A DNA stretch of 64,000 nucleotides from Pseudoxanthomonas yeongjuensis (GCF_010093345.1 NZ_PDWT01000001.1:124001-188000); one strand, 5' to 3'; positions 40,923 to 50,004 are shown, counted from the first letter of the stretch. The notes: generated from the letters alone by a model not told the origin. Translations and numbers: made by a program.

Positions 40923-41432
40923 ATGTCCGTGAACGTGCCCGAGATGTTGGATGTTTGGCGCATGGTCGCGGCCAGACGCGGTTTTGAAGGGCGCCTGCCG
41001 CTGTCCGCGCTGAAGCGCCTGCAGGGGTTGCTGTTCGATACCGAAGGCGAAGTCGGGTTCACGCTGCAGTTCGACAGCGATCCGCTGCTGAAGGTGTCCT
41101 ACGCGGAGTTGCGGATCGACGCGGAGTTGCCGCTGGAATGCCAGCGCAGCCTGCAACGGTTCCTGCTTCCGGTGCATATGGTGCAGCGGCTCGGCCTGAT
41201 TCGCGATGAAGCGGACGAGGCCGCGCTACCTGCGGAATACGAAGCGCTGCTGGTGCCCGAAGACGGCATGCTGCGGCCGCTGGATCTGGTGGAGGACGAA
41301 TTGGTGCTGGCGGTTCCCGCGGTGCCGATGAATCCGGAGTCCGACGCGGTGGATCGCGACTGGCCGATACCGGAACAAGAATTGGCGCAGGCCAGCCCGT
41401 TCGCGGCGCTGTCCTCGCTGAAGAAAAACTGA
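40923..41432 (+). CDS. yceD: YceD (DUF177) family protein
   Basis: 169-residue acidic protein of the YceD family, which is encoded before rpmF in most bacteria and is linked to 23S rRNA or ribosome accumulation in plants and E. coli. Seen: LKRLQGLLFDTEGEVGFTLQF and the ELPLECQRSLQRFLLPV segment; the Cys is the one remaining of the usual Cys-containing motif. The start ATG at 40923 sits 120 bases from the divergent maf start. Confidence 0.88.
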   Translation: MSVNVPEMLDVWRMVAARRGFEGRLPLSALKRLQGLLFDTEGEVGFTLQFDSDPLLKVSYAELRIDAELPLECQRSLQRFLLPVHMVQRLGLIRDEADEAALPAEYEALLVPEDGMLRPLDLVEDELVLAVPAVPMNPESDAVDRDWPIPEQELAQASPFAALSSLKKN

Positions 41433-41552
41433 TCAGGAACATCCGGTCGGGAGCTGTCTCACCAAGAGCTGCCTCATCAAGAACATCCGGCCTTTGCATC
41501 GGTCGGCACCATCAACACAACGCAACACAGCGAAAAAGTTCGGAGCAATACC

Positions 41553-41750
41553 ATGGCAGTGCAGAAATCCCGCGTCACCCCGTCCCGCCGTGGCCAGCGT
41601 CGTTCGCACGACAGCCTGACCGCCAAGCAGCTGGCCACCGACCCGACCAGCGGCGAGACCCACATCCGCCATCACGTGACCGCCGACGGTTATTACCGTG
41701 GCAAGAAGGTCATCGCGACCAAGGCCGACGCAGTCTCCGACGAAGATTGA
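41553..41750 (+). CDS. rpmF: 50S ribosomal protein bL32
   Basis: 65-residue ribosomal protein, N-terminal [19 protein letters not shown] and [16 protein letters not shown]. It lacks the zinc-binding Cys pairs of the C+ form, like other proteobacterial copies. It is 120 bases after yceD and is followed by a small hairpin and fabH rather than plsX. Confidence 0.97.
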   Translation: MAVQKSRVTPSRRGQRRSHDSLTAKQLATDPTSGETHIRHHVTADGYYRGKKVIATKADAVSDED

Positions 41751-41757
41751 TCCGGTT

Positions 41758-41776
41758 GCGCACCTTGCGGGTGCGC
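41758..41776 (+). terminator. Hairpin between rpmF and fabH (attenuator-like)
   Basis: Seven-bp stem GCGCACC/GGTGCGC with a 5-base loop, followed by GTT, eight bases past the rpmF stop. The T run is poor, so it may only reduce transcription into fabH or protect the rpmF mRNA end. Confidence 0.35.
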
Positions 41777-41867
41777 GTTGGATCGAACGCACTGGATTGT
41801 GCGTGCTGGATAGGATCGGGTGCGGCAAGTTTTCCAGGCCCTGCGTGGGCCAGCAGCTGGAGCGGGC

Positions 41868-42893
41868 ATGAGCAAGCGTGATTCGGGCGGGCAGGCTTCT
41901 GTTGGGCCTGCTTCCAACGGGCGCATTTATGCCCGCATCGCCGGCACGGGCAGTTATCTGCCCGAGAAGTTGCTGACCAACGACGATCTGGCCAAGCAGG
42001 TCGATACCAGCGACGAATGGATACGCAGCCGTACCGGCATCCGCGAAAGACATATCGCCGCGGAAGGCGAGACCACGGGCGACCTCGGCTACCACGCCGC
42101 GGTGCGCGCGCTCGAGGCTGCGGGCGTGGATGCTTCCGAGATCGACATGATCGTGGTCGGCACCACCACCCCCGACCTGATCTTCCCGTCCACCGCCTGC
42201 CTGATCCAGGCCCGCCTGGGCGCCAACGGCTGCGCGGCGATGGATGTGAACGCCGCCTGTTCCGGTTTCGTCTACGCGCTCAGCGTGGCCGACAAGTTCA
42301 TCCGCTCCGGCGACGTCAAGACCGTGCTGGTGATCGGAGCGGAAACCCTCAGCCGCATCGTCGACTGGACCGAGCGCACCACCTGCGTGCTGTTCGGCGA
42401 CGGCGCCGGTGCGGTGGTGCTCAAGGCCGACGGCGAGACCGGCATCCTCAGCACCCATCTGCACGCGGATGGCGCCAAGAAGGAATTGCTGTGGAATCCG
42501 GTCGGTGTCTCGGTCGGCTTCAAGCACGACGAGCCCAACGGCGGCTCGCACATCCAGATGAAAGGAAGCGACGTCTTCAAGTACGCGGTCAAGGCGCTGG
42601 ACGGCGTGGTCGATGAGACCCTCGAGGCCAATGGCCTGGACAAGCACGACCTGGACTGGTTGATCCCGCACCAGGCCAACCTACGCATCATCGAGGCCAC
42701 GGCCAAGCGCCTGGAAATGCCGATGGACCGCGTCATCGTCACCGTCGATCGCCATGGCAACACTTCATCGGGCTCGGTGCCGCTGGCGCTGGATGCCGCG
42801 GTGCGCTCGGGTCGCGTGCAACGCGGCCAGTTGCTGCTGCTGGAAGCCTTCGGCGGCGGCTTCACCTGGGGCTCGGCGCTGCTGCGCTATTGA
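41868..42893 (+). CDS. fabH: Beta-ketoacyl-ACP synthase III
   Basis: 341-residue enzyme that condenses acetyl-CoA (or another primer) with malonyl-ACP to start fatty acid synthesis. Catalytic triad: Cys in AACSGFVYA near residue 127, His in HQANLRII near 265, Asn in [11 protein letters not shown] near 297. The ATG at 41868 has GGAG seven bases upstream; about 22 extra N-terminal residues precede the core ([14 protein letters not shown]), slightly longer than E. coli FabH. Directly follows rpmF: the plsX gene usually between them is absent. Confidence 0.94.
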   Translation: MSKRDSGGQASVGPASNGRIYARIAGTGSYLPEKLLTNDDLAKQVDTSDEWIRSRTGIRERHIAAEGETTGDLGYHAAVRALEAAGVDASEIDMIVVGTTTPDLIFPSTACLIQARLGANGCAAMDVNAACSGFVYALSVADKFIRSGDVKTVLVIGAETLSRIVDWTERTTCVLFGDGAGAVVLKADGETGILSTHLHADGAKKELLWNPVGVSVGFKHDEPNGGSHIQMKGSDVFKYAVKALDGVVDETLEANGLDKHDLDWLIPHQANLRIIEATAKRLEMPMDRVIVTVDRHGNTSSGSVPLALDAAVRSGRVQRGQLLLLEAFGGGFTWGSALLRY

Positions 42894-42921
42894 GGCTTGC
42901 GCGGTCGAGTCTGGCCGACAC

Positions 42922-43074
42922 TCAGCCGTTGCGCTTGAAGTACTGCACCTCGCGTTCGTGTTTTTCAGCTGCGGCGCGCGTCTTGAACGTGCCCAGGTTG
43001 CGACGCTTGCCGGTGCGCGGATCCTTCTTGCGCGAATACAGGCGGAATTCGCCTGAGGTCAGTTTCCGGATCAT
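42922..43074 (-). CDS. Small conserved basic protein, function unknown
   Basis: 50-residue protein, very rich in Lys and Arg (FRLYSRKKDPRTGKRRNLGTF at residues 10-30, then TRAAAEKHEREVQYFKRNG). The ATG at 43074 has GGAG seven bases upstream. It lies antisense between fabH and fabD, where it breaks the fab operon. The same kind of small protein is common in proteobacteria as an uncharacterised family; basic composition suggests nucleic acid or ribosome contact, but this is inference. Confidence 0.7.
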   Translation of the reverse strand: MIRKLTSGEFRLYSRKKDPRTGKRRNLGTFKTRAAAEKHEREVQYFKRNG

Positions 43075-43245
43075 TGCCTGCTCCAGGATGCTGTATGTGG
43101 CTGCGATCGAAACAAAGGCAAGGTAATCGAGGTGTGATCGATCATCGCTGATTCGTGGAGCAGCATGGTCCGACGATACGCACCGGTACAGACGATGCGG
43201 GCCGTTCGCCCTTATGATGCGCGCCGACCCCCACCGGATTGGCCA

Positions 43246-44208
43246 GTGACTCCACGACTCCATACCGACCCGACGCTGGCTTTCGTGTTCCCCGGCCAGG
43301 GTTCGCAATCGCTGGCGATGCTCGCCGAGCTCGCCGAGCTGCATCCGATCGTCCGCGAAACCTTCGTCGAAGCCTCCGACGGCGCCGGCGTGGATCTGTG
43401 GGCGTTGTCGCAAGGCGGCCCGGAGGAAATGCTCAACCGCACCGAATACACCCAGCCCGCGTTGCTCGCGGCAGGCGTCGCGGTATGGCGCGCGTGGCGG
43501 CAGCAGGGCGGAGCCAATCCTTCGGTGTTCGCCGGCCACAGCCTCGGCGAATATTCGGCGCTGGTTGCAGCGGATGCGCTTTCCCTCAACGAGGGTGCGC
43601 ACCTGGTACGCCTGCGCGGCCAGTTGATGCAGGAGGCCGCGCCGGCTGGCGTGGGCGCGATGGCGGCGGTACTCGGCGCCGACGACGAATTGGTCGCGGA
43701 AGTCTGCGCGCAGGCCTCGGGCAGTCAGGTCGTGGTGCCCGCCAATTACAATTCGCCGGGACAGATCGTGATCGGCGGCGATGCCGAGGCCGTGGATCGC
43801 GCGATCGCGCTGCTGACCGGGCGTGGCGTGCGCAAGGTGGTGAAGCTGGCGGTGAGCGTGCCCTCGCACACGCCGTTGATGCGCGAAGCCGCCAACCGGC
43901 TCGCCGAAACCATGCGCGGCATGCGCTGGCAGGATCCGTCGATCCCCGTGGTGCAGAATGTCGATGCGCAGGTCCATCACGGAATCGACGATATCCGCGA
44001 TGCCCTGGTGCGGCAGTTGTACCTGCCGGTGCGCTGGACCGACTGCACCCTGGCCTTGAAGGCGAAAGGCGCGATCCGCATCGCCGAATGCGGGCCGGGC
44101 AAGGTCCTGACCGGCCTGGTCAAGCGCATCGACAAATCACTTGAAGCAAGATCGCTGGCCACGCCGGGCGATTTCCAATCCGCGATCGAAGAGTGGAAGC
44201 AGGCATGA
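43246..44208 (+). CDS. fabD: Malonyl-CoA:ACP transacylase
   Basis: 320-residue enzyme that loads malonyl groups onto ACP. FVFPGQGSQ near residue 10, nucleophile Ser in GHSLGEY near 95, catalytic His in SVPSHTPLM near 205, and oxyanion Gln in VQNVD near 250. The GTG at 43246 gives the family N-terminus; longer in-frame starts overlap the promoter region. Its stop overlaps fabG (ATGA). Confidence 0.95.
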   Translation: MTPRLHTDPTLAFVFPGQGSQSLAMLAELAELHPIVRETFVEASDGAGVDLWALSQGGPEEMLNRTEYTQPALLAAGVAVWRAWRQQGGANPSVFAGHSLGEYSALVAADALSLNEGAHLVRLRGQLMQEAAPAGVGAMAAVLGADDELVAEVCAQASGSQVVVPANYNSPGQIVIGGDAEAVDRAIALLTGRGVRKVVKLAVSVPSHTPLMREAANRLAETMRGMRWQDPSIPVVQNVDAQVHHGIDDIRDALVRQLYLPVRWTDCTLALKAKGAIRIAECGPGKVLTGLVKRIDKSLEARSLATPGDFQSAIEEWKQA

Positions 44209-44954
44209 GCGACACGCAATTGTTGAAGGGCGAAATCGTGCTGGTCACCGGCGCCAGCCGCGGCATCGGCGCGGCCATCGCCGATGAGCTGGCCGCGCAA
44301 GGCGCTACCGTGATCGGTACCGCGACTTCGGAATCCGGCGCCAAGGCCATCGGCGAACGCCTTGCGGCCCATGGCGGACACGGTCGCGAATTGAACGTCA
44401 CCGATGCGGCCGCGGTGGAATCGTTGATCGATTCCATCGGCAAGGAGTTCGGCGCCATCAGCATCCTGGTCAACAACGCCGGCATCACCCGCGACAACCT
44501 GCTGATGCGGATGAAGGACGAGGACTGGCAGGCGATCCTGGATACCAACCTGACCAGCGTCTACCGCACCTCCAAGGCGGTGATGCGCGGCATGATGAAA
44601 GCGCGCAAGGGCCGGATCATCAACATCGCCTCGGTGGTCGGCGTGACCGGCAATGCCGGGCAGGCCAATTACGCCGCGGCCAAGGCCGGCATCATCGCGT
44701 TCTCCAAGTCGCTGGCCAAGGAAATCGGCAGTCGTGGCGTCACCGTCAACGTGGTCGCGCCGGGCTTCATCGACACTGACATGACCAAGGCGATGTCGGA
44801 CGATGCGAAGAACGCGCTGGTCGGCCAGATCGCGCTGGGACGCCTGGGCGAACCGGCGGATATCGCCCGCGCGGTCGCATTCCTGGCCGGACCTTCGGCC
44901 AGCTACATCACCGGCGAAACCCTGCATGTGAATGGCGGCATGTACATGCCCTAG
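44205..44954 (+). CDS. fabG: 3-oxoacyl-ACP reductase
   Basis: 249-residue SDR enzyme that reduces 3-ketoacyl-ACP with NADPH. Cofactor loop TGASRGIG near residue 17, NNAG near 90, catalytic Ser in INIASVVG near 142 and Tyr-x3-Lys in YAAAKAG near 155. Coupled to fabD by an ATGA overlap. Confidence 0.96.
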   Translation: MSDTQLLKGEIVLVTGASRGIGAAIADELAAQGATVIGTATSESGAKAIGERLAAHGGHGRELNVTDAAAVESLIDSIGKEFGAISILVNNAGITRDNLLMRMKDEDWQAILDTNLTSVYRTSKAVMRGMMKARKGRIINIASVVGVTGNAGQANYAAAKAGIIAFSKSLAKEIGSRGVTVNVVAPGFIDTDMTKAMSDDAKNALVGQIALGRLGEPADIARAVAFLAGPSASYITGETLHVNGGMYMP

Positions 44955-44992
44955 CACAATTGTGCCGTAAGTGTTTGATTAAGCGATGATTG

Positions 44993-45019
44993 CCGGGGCG
45001 TGCACCGCATCCCCGGTTT
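44993..45019 (+). terminator. Hairpin before acpP
   Basis: CCGGGG (44993-44998) pairs with CCCCGG (45011-45016), 12-base loop, then TTTC. It may partly uncouple acpP from fabG, in line with the much higher need for ACP. TAAACT at 45025-45030 is a possible -10 for an acpP promoter. Confidence 0.35.
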
Positions 45020-45067
45020 CCACTAAACTACCCCCCGTTCACTCAACTCCGTCTGGAGCCATATCCA

Positions 45068-45307
45068 ATGAGCAGCATCGAAGAACGCGTCAAGAAGATC
45101 GTCGTAGAACAACTTGGCGTCAAAGAAGAAGAAGTCACCACCAGCGCATCGTTCGTCGATGACCTCGGCGCCGATTCGCTCGACACCGTCGAGCTGGTGA
45201 TGGCCCTGGAAGAAGAGTTCGAGTGCGAAATCCCGGACGAAGACGCCGAGAAGATCACCTCGGTGCAGCAGGCCATCGATTACGTCAAGGCGCACGTCAA
45301 GGCGTAA
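45068..45307 (+). CDS. acpP: Acyl carrier protein
   Basis: 79-residue acidic carrier; phosphopantetheine is attached to Ser37 in GADSLDTVE. Helix II and III are standard. The abundant central carrier of fatty acid synthesis; lies between fabG and fabF as in E. coli. Confidence 0.98.
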   Translation: MSSIEERVKKIVVEQLGVKEEEVTTSASFVDDLGADSLDTVELVMALEEEFECEIPDEDAEKITSVQQAIDYVKAHVKA

Positions 45308-45409
45308 GCCCGTAGTTTCGATGAGTCGTGCCGGGGCCGCGGATGCGGCCCCGCGCATATGTGGCATGTCAATGCGCCCGGACAGGGTGCGAGAAGTCGG
45401 AGTAATCGT

Positions 45410-46648
45410 ATGAGCCAGCGTCGCGTAGTGATCACCGGCATGGGCATGATCTCGCCCTTGGGCAACGACCTGGCCAGCAGTTGGGACGCCATCGCCAACG
45501 GGCGCTCGGGCCTGGGTCCGATCACCTCCTTCGATGCCTCGTTGTTCACCACGCGCATCGCCGGCGAGATCCGGGACTTCGATCCCACCACCTACATGTC
45601 GCCGAAAGACGTGAAGAAGATGGATGCGTTCATCCATTACGGCATCGCCGCTTCGCTGATGGCGATGGACGATTCCGGTCTGGAAGTCACCGAGGAGAAC
45701 GCCGAGCGCATCGGCGCCATCATCGGTGCGGGCATCGGCGGCATCCTCGGCATCGAGGAGCAGACCGCCAGGTATCTCGAAGGCGGGCCGCGCAAGATCT
45801 CGCCGTTCTACATCCCCAGCACCATCATCAACATGCTGCCCGGCCAGCTGAGCATCATGAAGGGCATCAAGGGGCCGAGCTTTTCCGCGGTGTCGGCCTG
45901 CGCCACTTCCAACCATTCCATCGGCATGGCCATGCGCATGATCCAGTACGGCGATGCCGACGTGATGTTCGCCGGCGGTGCCGAACGCGGTTCCTCGCCG
46001 ACCTCGGTCGGCGGGTTCTGCTCGATGAAGGCGATGTCCACGCGCAACGACGACCCCGCGGCCGCTTCGCGTCCCTGGGACCGCGACCGCGACGGCTTCG
46101 TGCTCGGCGACGGCGCCGGCGTCCTGGTGCTGGAGGAATACGAACACGCCAAGGCACGCGGCGCGCGCATCTATTGCGAGCTGGTCGGCTTCGGCGCCAG
46201 TTCCGATGCCTACCACATGACCGCGCCGAGCGAGAACGGCGAAGGCCCCGCACGCTGCATGGCGATGGCGCTCAAGGACGCGAAGCTCAATCCCGACCAG
46301 GTCGAATACCTCAATGCGCACGGCACTTCCACGCCGCTGGGCGATCTGGCCGAGACCCTGGCGATGAAGCGCGCCTTCGGCGACCACGCCTACAAGACCA
46401 TGGTCAGCTCGACCAAATCCATGACCGGCCACCTGCTGGGTGCGGCCGGCGGCGTGGAAGCCATCTTCTCGGTGCTGGCGATCGACAAGGGCATCATCCC
46501 GCCGACCATCAACCTGGAGAACCCGGGCGAGGGTTGCGACCTGGACTACGTGCCCAACGTCGCCCGCGAGAAGAAGATCGATGTCGCCATGTCGAATGGT
46601 TTCGGCTTCGGCGGCACCAACGGCACGCTGGTGTTCAAGCGGGTTTGA
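45410..46648 (+). CDS. fabF: Beta-ketoacyl-ACP synthase II
   Basis: 412-residue condensing enzyme for chain elongation. Catalytic Cys in [11 protein letters not shown] near residue 165, His in [11 protein letters not shown] near 305 and His in [11 protein letters not shown] near 342; C-terminal [17 protein letters not shown]. The ATG at 45410 has GGAG seven bases upstream. Followed by a large palindromic repeat and pabB. Confidence 0.96.
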   Translation: MSQRRVVITGMGMISPLGNDLASSWDAIANGRSGLGPITSFDASLFTTRIAGEIRDFDPTTYMSPKDVKKMDAFIHYGIAASLMAMDDSGLEVTEENAERIGAIIGAGIGGILGIEEQTARYLEGGPRKISPFYIPSTIINMLPGQLSIMKGIKGPSFSAVSACATSNHSIGMAMRMIQYGDADVMFAGGAERGSSPTSVGGFCSMKAMSTRNDDPAAASRPWDRDRDGFVLGDGAGVLVLEEYEHAKARGARIYCELVGFGASSDAYHMTAPSENGEGPARCMAMALKDAKLNPDQVEYLNAHGTSTPLGDLAETLAMKRAFGDHAYKTMVSSTKSMTGHLLGAAGGVEAIFSVLAIDKGIIPPTINLENPGEGCDLDYVPNVAREKKIDVAMSNGFGFGGTNGTLVFKRV

Positions 46649-46653
46649 CAATT

Positions 46654-46758
46654 GCTCGTCATTCCCGCGAAGGCGGGAATCGCTCTTGTTTTTTTGCGTT
46701 CTCCATATCGAAAGAACAGGAGCGAAGAGCGATTCCCGCCTTCGCGGGAATGACGAGC
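46654..46758. repeat. Large palindromic repeat between fabF and pabB
   Basis: Perfect 34-bp inverted arms, 46654-46687 (GCTCGTCATTCCCGCGAAGG...) and 46725-46758, with a 37-bp AT-richer loop. Each arm has an inner palindrome (TTCCCGCGAAGGCGGGAA), so the element is a palindrome of palindromes. Its right end is only five bases before the pabB GTG start. Confidence 0.88.
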
Positions 46759-46763
46759 GTAAT

Positions 46764-48128
46764 GTGATCGAATCCCGCGCACTCCCTCCCGATACCGACC
46801 TGCTCGCTCTGCACCGGCAGGCGCCGTCGCGCTATCCGCTGCTGCTCGAGTCGGTCGCGTCCGGTACGGCGCAAGGACGCTGGGACCTGCTGCTGGCGAC
46901 CGATGGCACCGGCCTGCAGCTGGACGCGCAAGGGGTGACACGGACGCTCGCCGGCCAACCGCTCGCAGGCGACTTCCTCGGCGCGCTCGATACCGAATGG
47001 CAAGCGCAACGCATCGCCCGCGAAGAACCGCGCTGGCCATTCCGTGGCGGCTGGGGCTTGCTGCTGGATTACGAATTGGCCGGGCAGATAGAGCCGGTGC
47101 TGGAGCTTCCGCAAGGCGATCCGATGGTTCCGGTCGCACTGGCCCTGCGTTGTCCCGCCGCGATCCTGCGCGACCGCACCAGCGGCGAATGCGTCGCCTT
47201 GGCCGAGGCCGGATCGAACGGGCTGATCGATCGCATCGCCGCGGACATCGACGCGTCGCGAAGCCAACCGGCATGGCCGGCATGGGGCGGTCCCGAGCAC
47301 ATCGCCGAAGACGATCCGCAACGCTTCCTCGACGGCGTGCAGCGCATCCTTCGATACCTGGTGGCAGGCGACATCTTCCAGGTGAACCTGTCGCGCGCCT
47401 GGCGCGCGCGTTTCGGGCAAGCCCTCGATCCGGCCGCGCTTTACGCACGTCTTCGCACCGCCAACCCGGCTCCTTTCGCCGGTCTGTTCGCTGCCTGTGG
47501 CCGGGCAGTAGCCAGTTCCTCGCCCGAGCGCCTGGTGTCGATCCGTGGCGACGTGGTCGAGACCCGGCCGATCGCCGGCACCCGTCCGCGCTTCGAGGGC
47601 GACGATGATGCGGAACGCATCCGCGAACTGGTCGGCCATCCCAAGGAGCGCGCCGAACACGTGATGCTGATCGACCTGGAGCGCAACGACCTGGGCCGCG
47701 TCTGCGAGCCCGGCAGCGTCGAGGTCGATGAGTTGATGACCGTGGAAAGCTATGCCCACGTCCACCACATCGTCAGCAACGTACGCGGCCGCCTGCGCGC
47801 CGATGTCACCCCGGGCGAAGTGATCCGCGCGACTTTCCCCGGCGGCACCATCACCGGCTGCCCGAAGGTGCGCTGCATGCAAATCATCGCCGAGCTGGAA
47901 GGCCAGGCGCGCGGCGCCTACACCGGTGCATTCGGCTGGCTGAACCGCGATGGCGACCTGGACCTGAATATCCTGATCCGCACCGCGGAGATCCTGCCCG
48001 GGCGGGACGGTGGCTCGGAAGTCGTTTTCCGCACCGGGGCGGGCATCGTCGCCGATTCCCTCCCCGAACGTGAGCTGGACGAAACCCGCGCCAAGGCACG
48101 CGGCGTGCTCAAGGCCCTGGTCTTGTAG
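46764..48128 (+). CDS. pabB: Aminodeoxychorismate synthase component I (PabB-like chorismate enzyme)
   Basis: 454-residue chorismate-utilising enzyme expected to add ammonia to chorismate on the way to p-aminobenzoate and folate. Core: DIFQVNLSRAW near residue 200, SSSPERLVSIRG near 253, ETRPIAGTRPR near 270, IDLERNDLGRV near 308, FPGGTITGCPKVRCM near 360. The E. coli enzyme has a covalent Lys in PIKGT; here it is Ala, as in TrpE. Placement after fabF, where E. coli has pabC, supports the folate role; no pabC domain is fused. The GTG start at 46764 is set by the preceding repeat. Its TAG stop lies in the next repeat. Confidence 0.85.
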   Translation: MIESRALPPDTDLLALHRQAPSRYPLLLESVASGTAQGRWDLLLATDGTGLQLDAQGVTRTLAGQPLAGDFLGALDTEWQAQRIAREEPRWPFRGGWGLLLDYELAGQIEPVLELPQGDPMVPVALALRCPAAILRDRTSGECVALAEAGSNGLIDRIAADIDASRSQPAWPAWGGPEHIAEDDPQRFLDGVQRILRYLVAGDIFQVNLSRAWRARFGQALDPAALYARLRTANPAPFAGLFAACGRAVASSSPERLVSIRGDVVETRPIAGTRPRFEGDDDAERIRELVGHPKERAEHVMLIDLERNDLGRVCEPGSVEVDELMTVESYAHVHHIVSNVRGRLRADVTPGEVIRATFPGGTITGCPKVRCMQIIAELEGQARGAYTGAFGWLNRDGDLDLNILIRTAEILPGRDGGSEVVFRTGAGIVADSLPERELDETRAKARGVLKALVL

Positions 48129-48232
48129 GAGCGGGCCTTGCCCGCGATGCTCTTTGCTTGCTTGCTTGCTTGCTTGCTTGCAGGCAGGCAGGCAGGCAGG
48201 TCAAAGGCATCGCGCCCAAGGGGCGCTCCTAC
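48125..48232. repeat. GTAG-headed palindromic repeat with a microsatellite in its loop
   Basis: Left arm from 48125 (GTAGGAGCGGGCCTTGCCCG...), right arm ending at 48232 (...GGGGCGCTCCTAC), imperfect. The left arm carries the pabB stop (48126-48128). The loop is filled by the tetranucleotide array at 48154-48200. Sits between pabB and mltG. Confidence 0.8.
48154..48200. repeat. Compound tetranucleotide microsatellite
   Basis: Seven TTGC units (48154-48181) followed directly by four AGGC units and a partial AGG (48182-48200), uninterrupted. It lies 26 bases after the pabB stop and 86 bases before the mltG start. The mltG frame is open back to a TTG inside the array. Confidence 0.97.
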
Positions 48233-48286
48233 AAGAACAGGTGGGCAAGGTATCCTGCACGGCCTGGATCGGGATTCGAGGAAATC

Positions 48287-49360
48287 GTGGCCAAAGGTTC
48301 CAAACGCGGTTGCCGAAACTTCGTCATCGCCTGTCTCTTGCTGCTGATCGCCATTGCCGCAGGTGGCGCCTGGCTCTGGCAGCGCTATGCCGGTTTCAGC
48401 GACCGGCCCATCGCCGGCCTGCAGGCCGGCGACAGCGTGATCGTCGCTTCCGGGGACTCGTTCCCGGGCGTGTTGCGCAAGTTGCGCGCGGCGGGCGTGG
48501 ATGACGGAGAGGACCTGCAGTGGCGTGCGCTGGCGCGGCACCTCGACGTGGCCGGCAGCCTGAAGGTCGGCGAATACGCGCTCGCTCCCGGGATCACCCC
48601 GCGCCAGCTGCTGCTCAACATGCGCAATGGCAAGGTCATCAGTTACCGGTTCACGATCATCGAGGGCTGGAACCTCCGCCAGCTGCGCGCGGCGCTCAAC
48701 GCCGCCACCCCGCTGCGGCATGAAACCGCTGCGCTGGACGACGCGGCCCTGATGAAACAACTGGGCCATCCGGGCCAGCACCCCGAAGGGCGCTTCCTGC
48801 CGGAGACCTACGTCTATTCGCGCGGCGACAGCGACGTGGACGTGCTCAAGCGCGCGTATGCGGCGATGGACGAGGCACTGGAAGAAGCGTGGCAGTCGCG
48901 GGCCCGCGACTTGCCGCTGCAATCGGCGGAGCAGGCCCTGATCCTGGCTTCGATCATCGAGAAGGAAACCGGCGTGGCCTCCGAGCGTCCGCAGATCGCC
49001 GGCGTATTCGCGCGCCGGCTGAAGCAGGGCATCAGGCTGCAGACCGACCCGACCGTCATCTACGGCATCGGCAGCGCCTACGACGGCAACATCCGTCGCC
49101 GCGACCTGCAGACCGACACACCGTACAACACCTACACCCGCGCCGGCCTGCCGCCGACTCCCATCGCCATGCCGGGCGTGGACGCGTTGCGCGCCGCGGT
49201 CAACCCCGCCCCCGGCGATGCGCTGTTCTTCGTCGCCCTCGGCGATGGCAGCCGCAGCCACGTGTTCTCGGCCACGCTGGCCGAACACAACGCCGCCGTG
49301 GCCCGTTACCTGCAGCAGATGCGTCGCCCGCCGCTGCCGGAGGAAAAGCCGCTGCAATGA
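48287..49360 (+). CDS. mltG: Endolytic murein transglycosylase MltG
   Basis: 357-residue inner-membrane YceG-family enzyme that cleaves nascent glycan strands and sets their length. One membrane helix near residues 12-30, LysM-like region, catalytic Glu in ILASIIEKETG near 223 and QTDPTVIYGIG near 255. The GTG at 48287 has GAGGAA three bases upstream. An in-frame TTG at 48158 inside the microsatellite would add 43 residues encoded by repeat DNA; not favoured. Stop overlaps tmk (ATGA). Confidence 0.93.
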   Translation: MAKGSKRGCRNFVIACLLLLIAIAAGGAWLWQRYAGFSDRPIAGLQAGDSVIVASGDSFPGVLRKLRAAGVDDGEDLQWRALARHLDVAGSLKVGEYALAPGITPRQLLLNMRNGKVISYRFTIIEGWNLRQLRAALNAATPLRHETAALDDAALMKQLGHPGQHPEGRFLPETYVYSRGDSDVDVLKRAYAAMDEALEEAWQSRARDLPLQSAEQALILASIIEKETGVASERPQIAGVFARRLKQGIRLQTDPTVIYGIGSAYDGNIRRRDLQTDTPYNTYTRAGLPPTPIAMPGVDALRAAVNPAPGDALFFVALGDGSRSHVFSATLAEHNAAVARYLQQMRRPPLPEEKPLQ

Positions 49361-50004
49361 GCGAAGCCCTGTTGAAACATCCACGCTTGATCAGCCTCGA
49401 AGGCGGCGAGGGCGCCGGCAAGACCAGCGCGATCGTCGCGATCCGCGAGCTGCTGCAGGCGCGTGGGCACGAGGTCGTGCTGACCCGCGAGCCCGGCGGC
49501 ACGCCGCTGGCCGAACGCATCCGCGAACTGTTGCTGAGTCCGCACGAGGAAGCGCTGGCGCCGGAAACCGAACTGCTGCTGATGTTCGCTTCGCGCGCGC
49601 AGCACGTGCGCGAAGTGATCCGGCCGGCGCTGCAGCGCGGCGCCTACGTGGTCAGCGATCGCTTCACCGATTCCAGCTACGCCTACCAGGCCGATGGCCG
49701 CGGCCTGGACCGCGCCCTGATCGAGGAGCTGGAACGCAAGGTCGTGGGCCTCAAGCCGAGCCTGACCCTGTTGCTGGACCTGGACGTGCGCGAAGGCCGC
49801 GCCCGCACCAGCGGCCGCGACCTGTGGCCGGACCGCATCGAGAGCGAGCAGGACGATTTCTTCGAGCGCGTGCGCGAAGGTTTCCGCAAGCGCGCCGTCG
49901 CCGAACCCGAACGCTTCCGCGTGATCGACGCCAGCCAGTCGCCGACGGCGGTCGGCGCGTCGGTTTCCAGTGCGGTCTTGCAATGGCTGGAGTCGTCGGC
50001 GTGA
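49357..50004 (+). CDS. tmk: Thymidylate kinase
   Basis: 215-residue kinase that phosphorylates dTMP to dTDP. P-loop EGGEGAGKTS near residue 16, DR of VSDRFTDSSYAYQ near 98, LID segment RARTSGRDLW near 148. ATGA overlap with mltG and GTGA overlap with holB. Confidence 0.96.
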   Translation: MSEALLKHPRLISLEGGEGAGKTSAIVAIRELLQARGHEVVLTREPGGTPLAERIRELLLSPHEEALAPETELLLMFASRAQHVREVIRPALQRGAYVVSDRFTDSSYAYQADGRGLDRALIEELERKVVGLKPSLTLLLDLDVREGRARTSGRDLWPDRIESEQDDFFERVREGFRKRAVAEPERFRVIDASQSPTAVGASVSSAVLQWLESSA

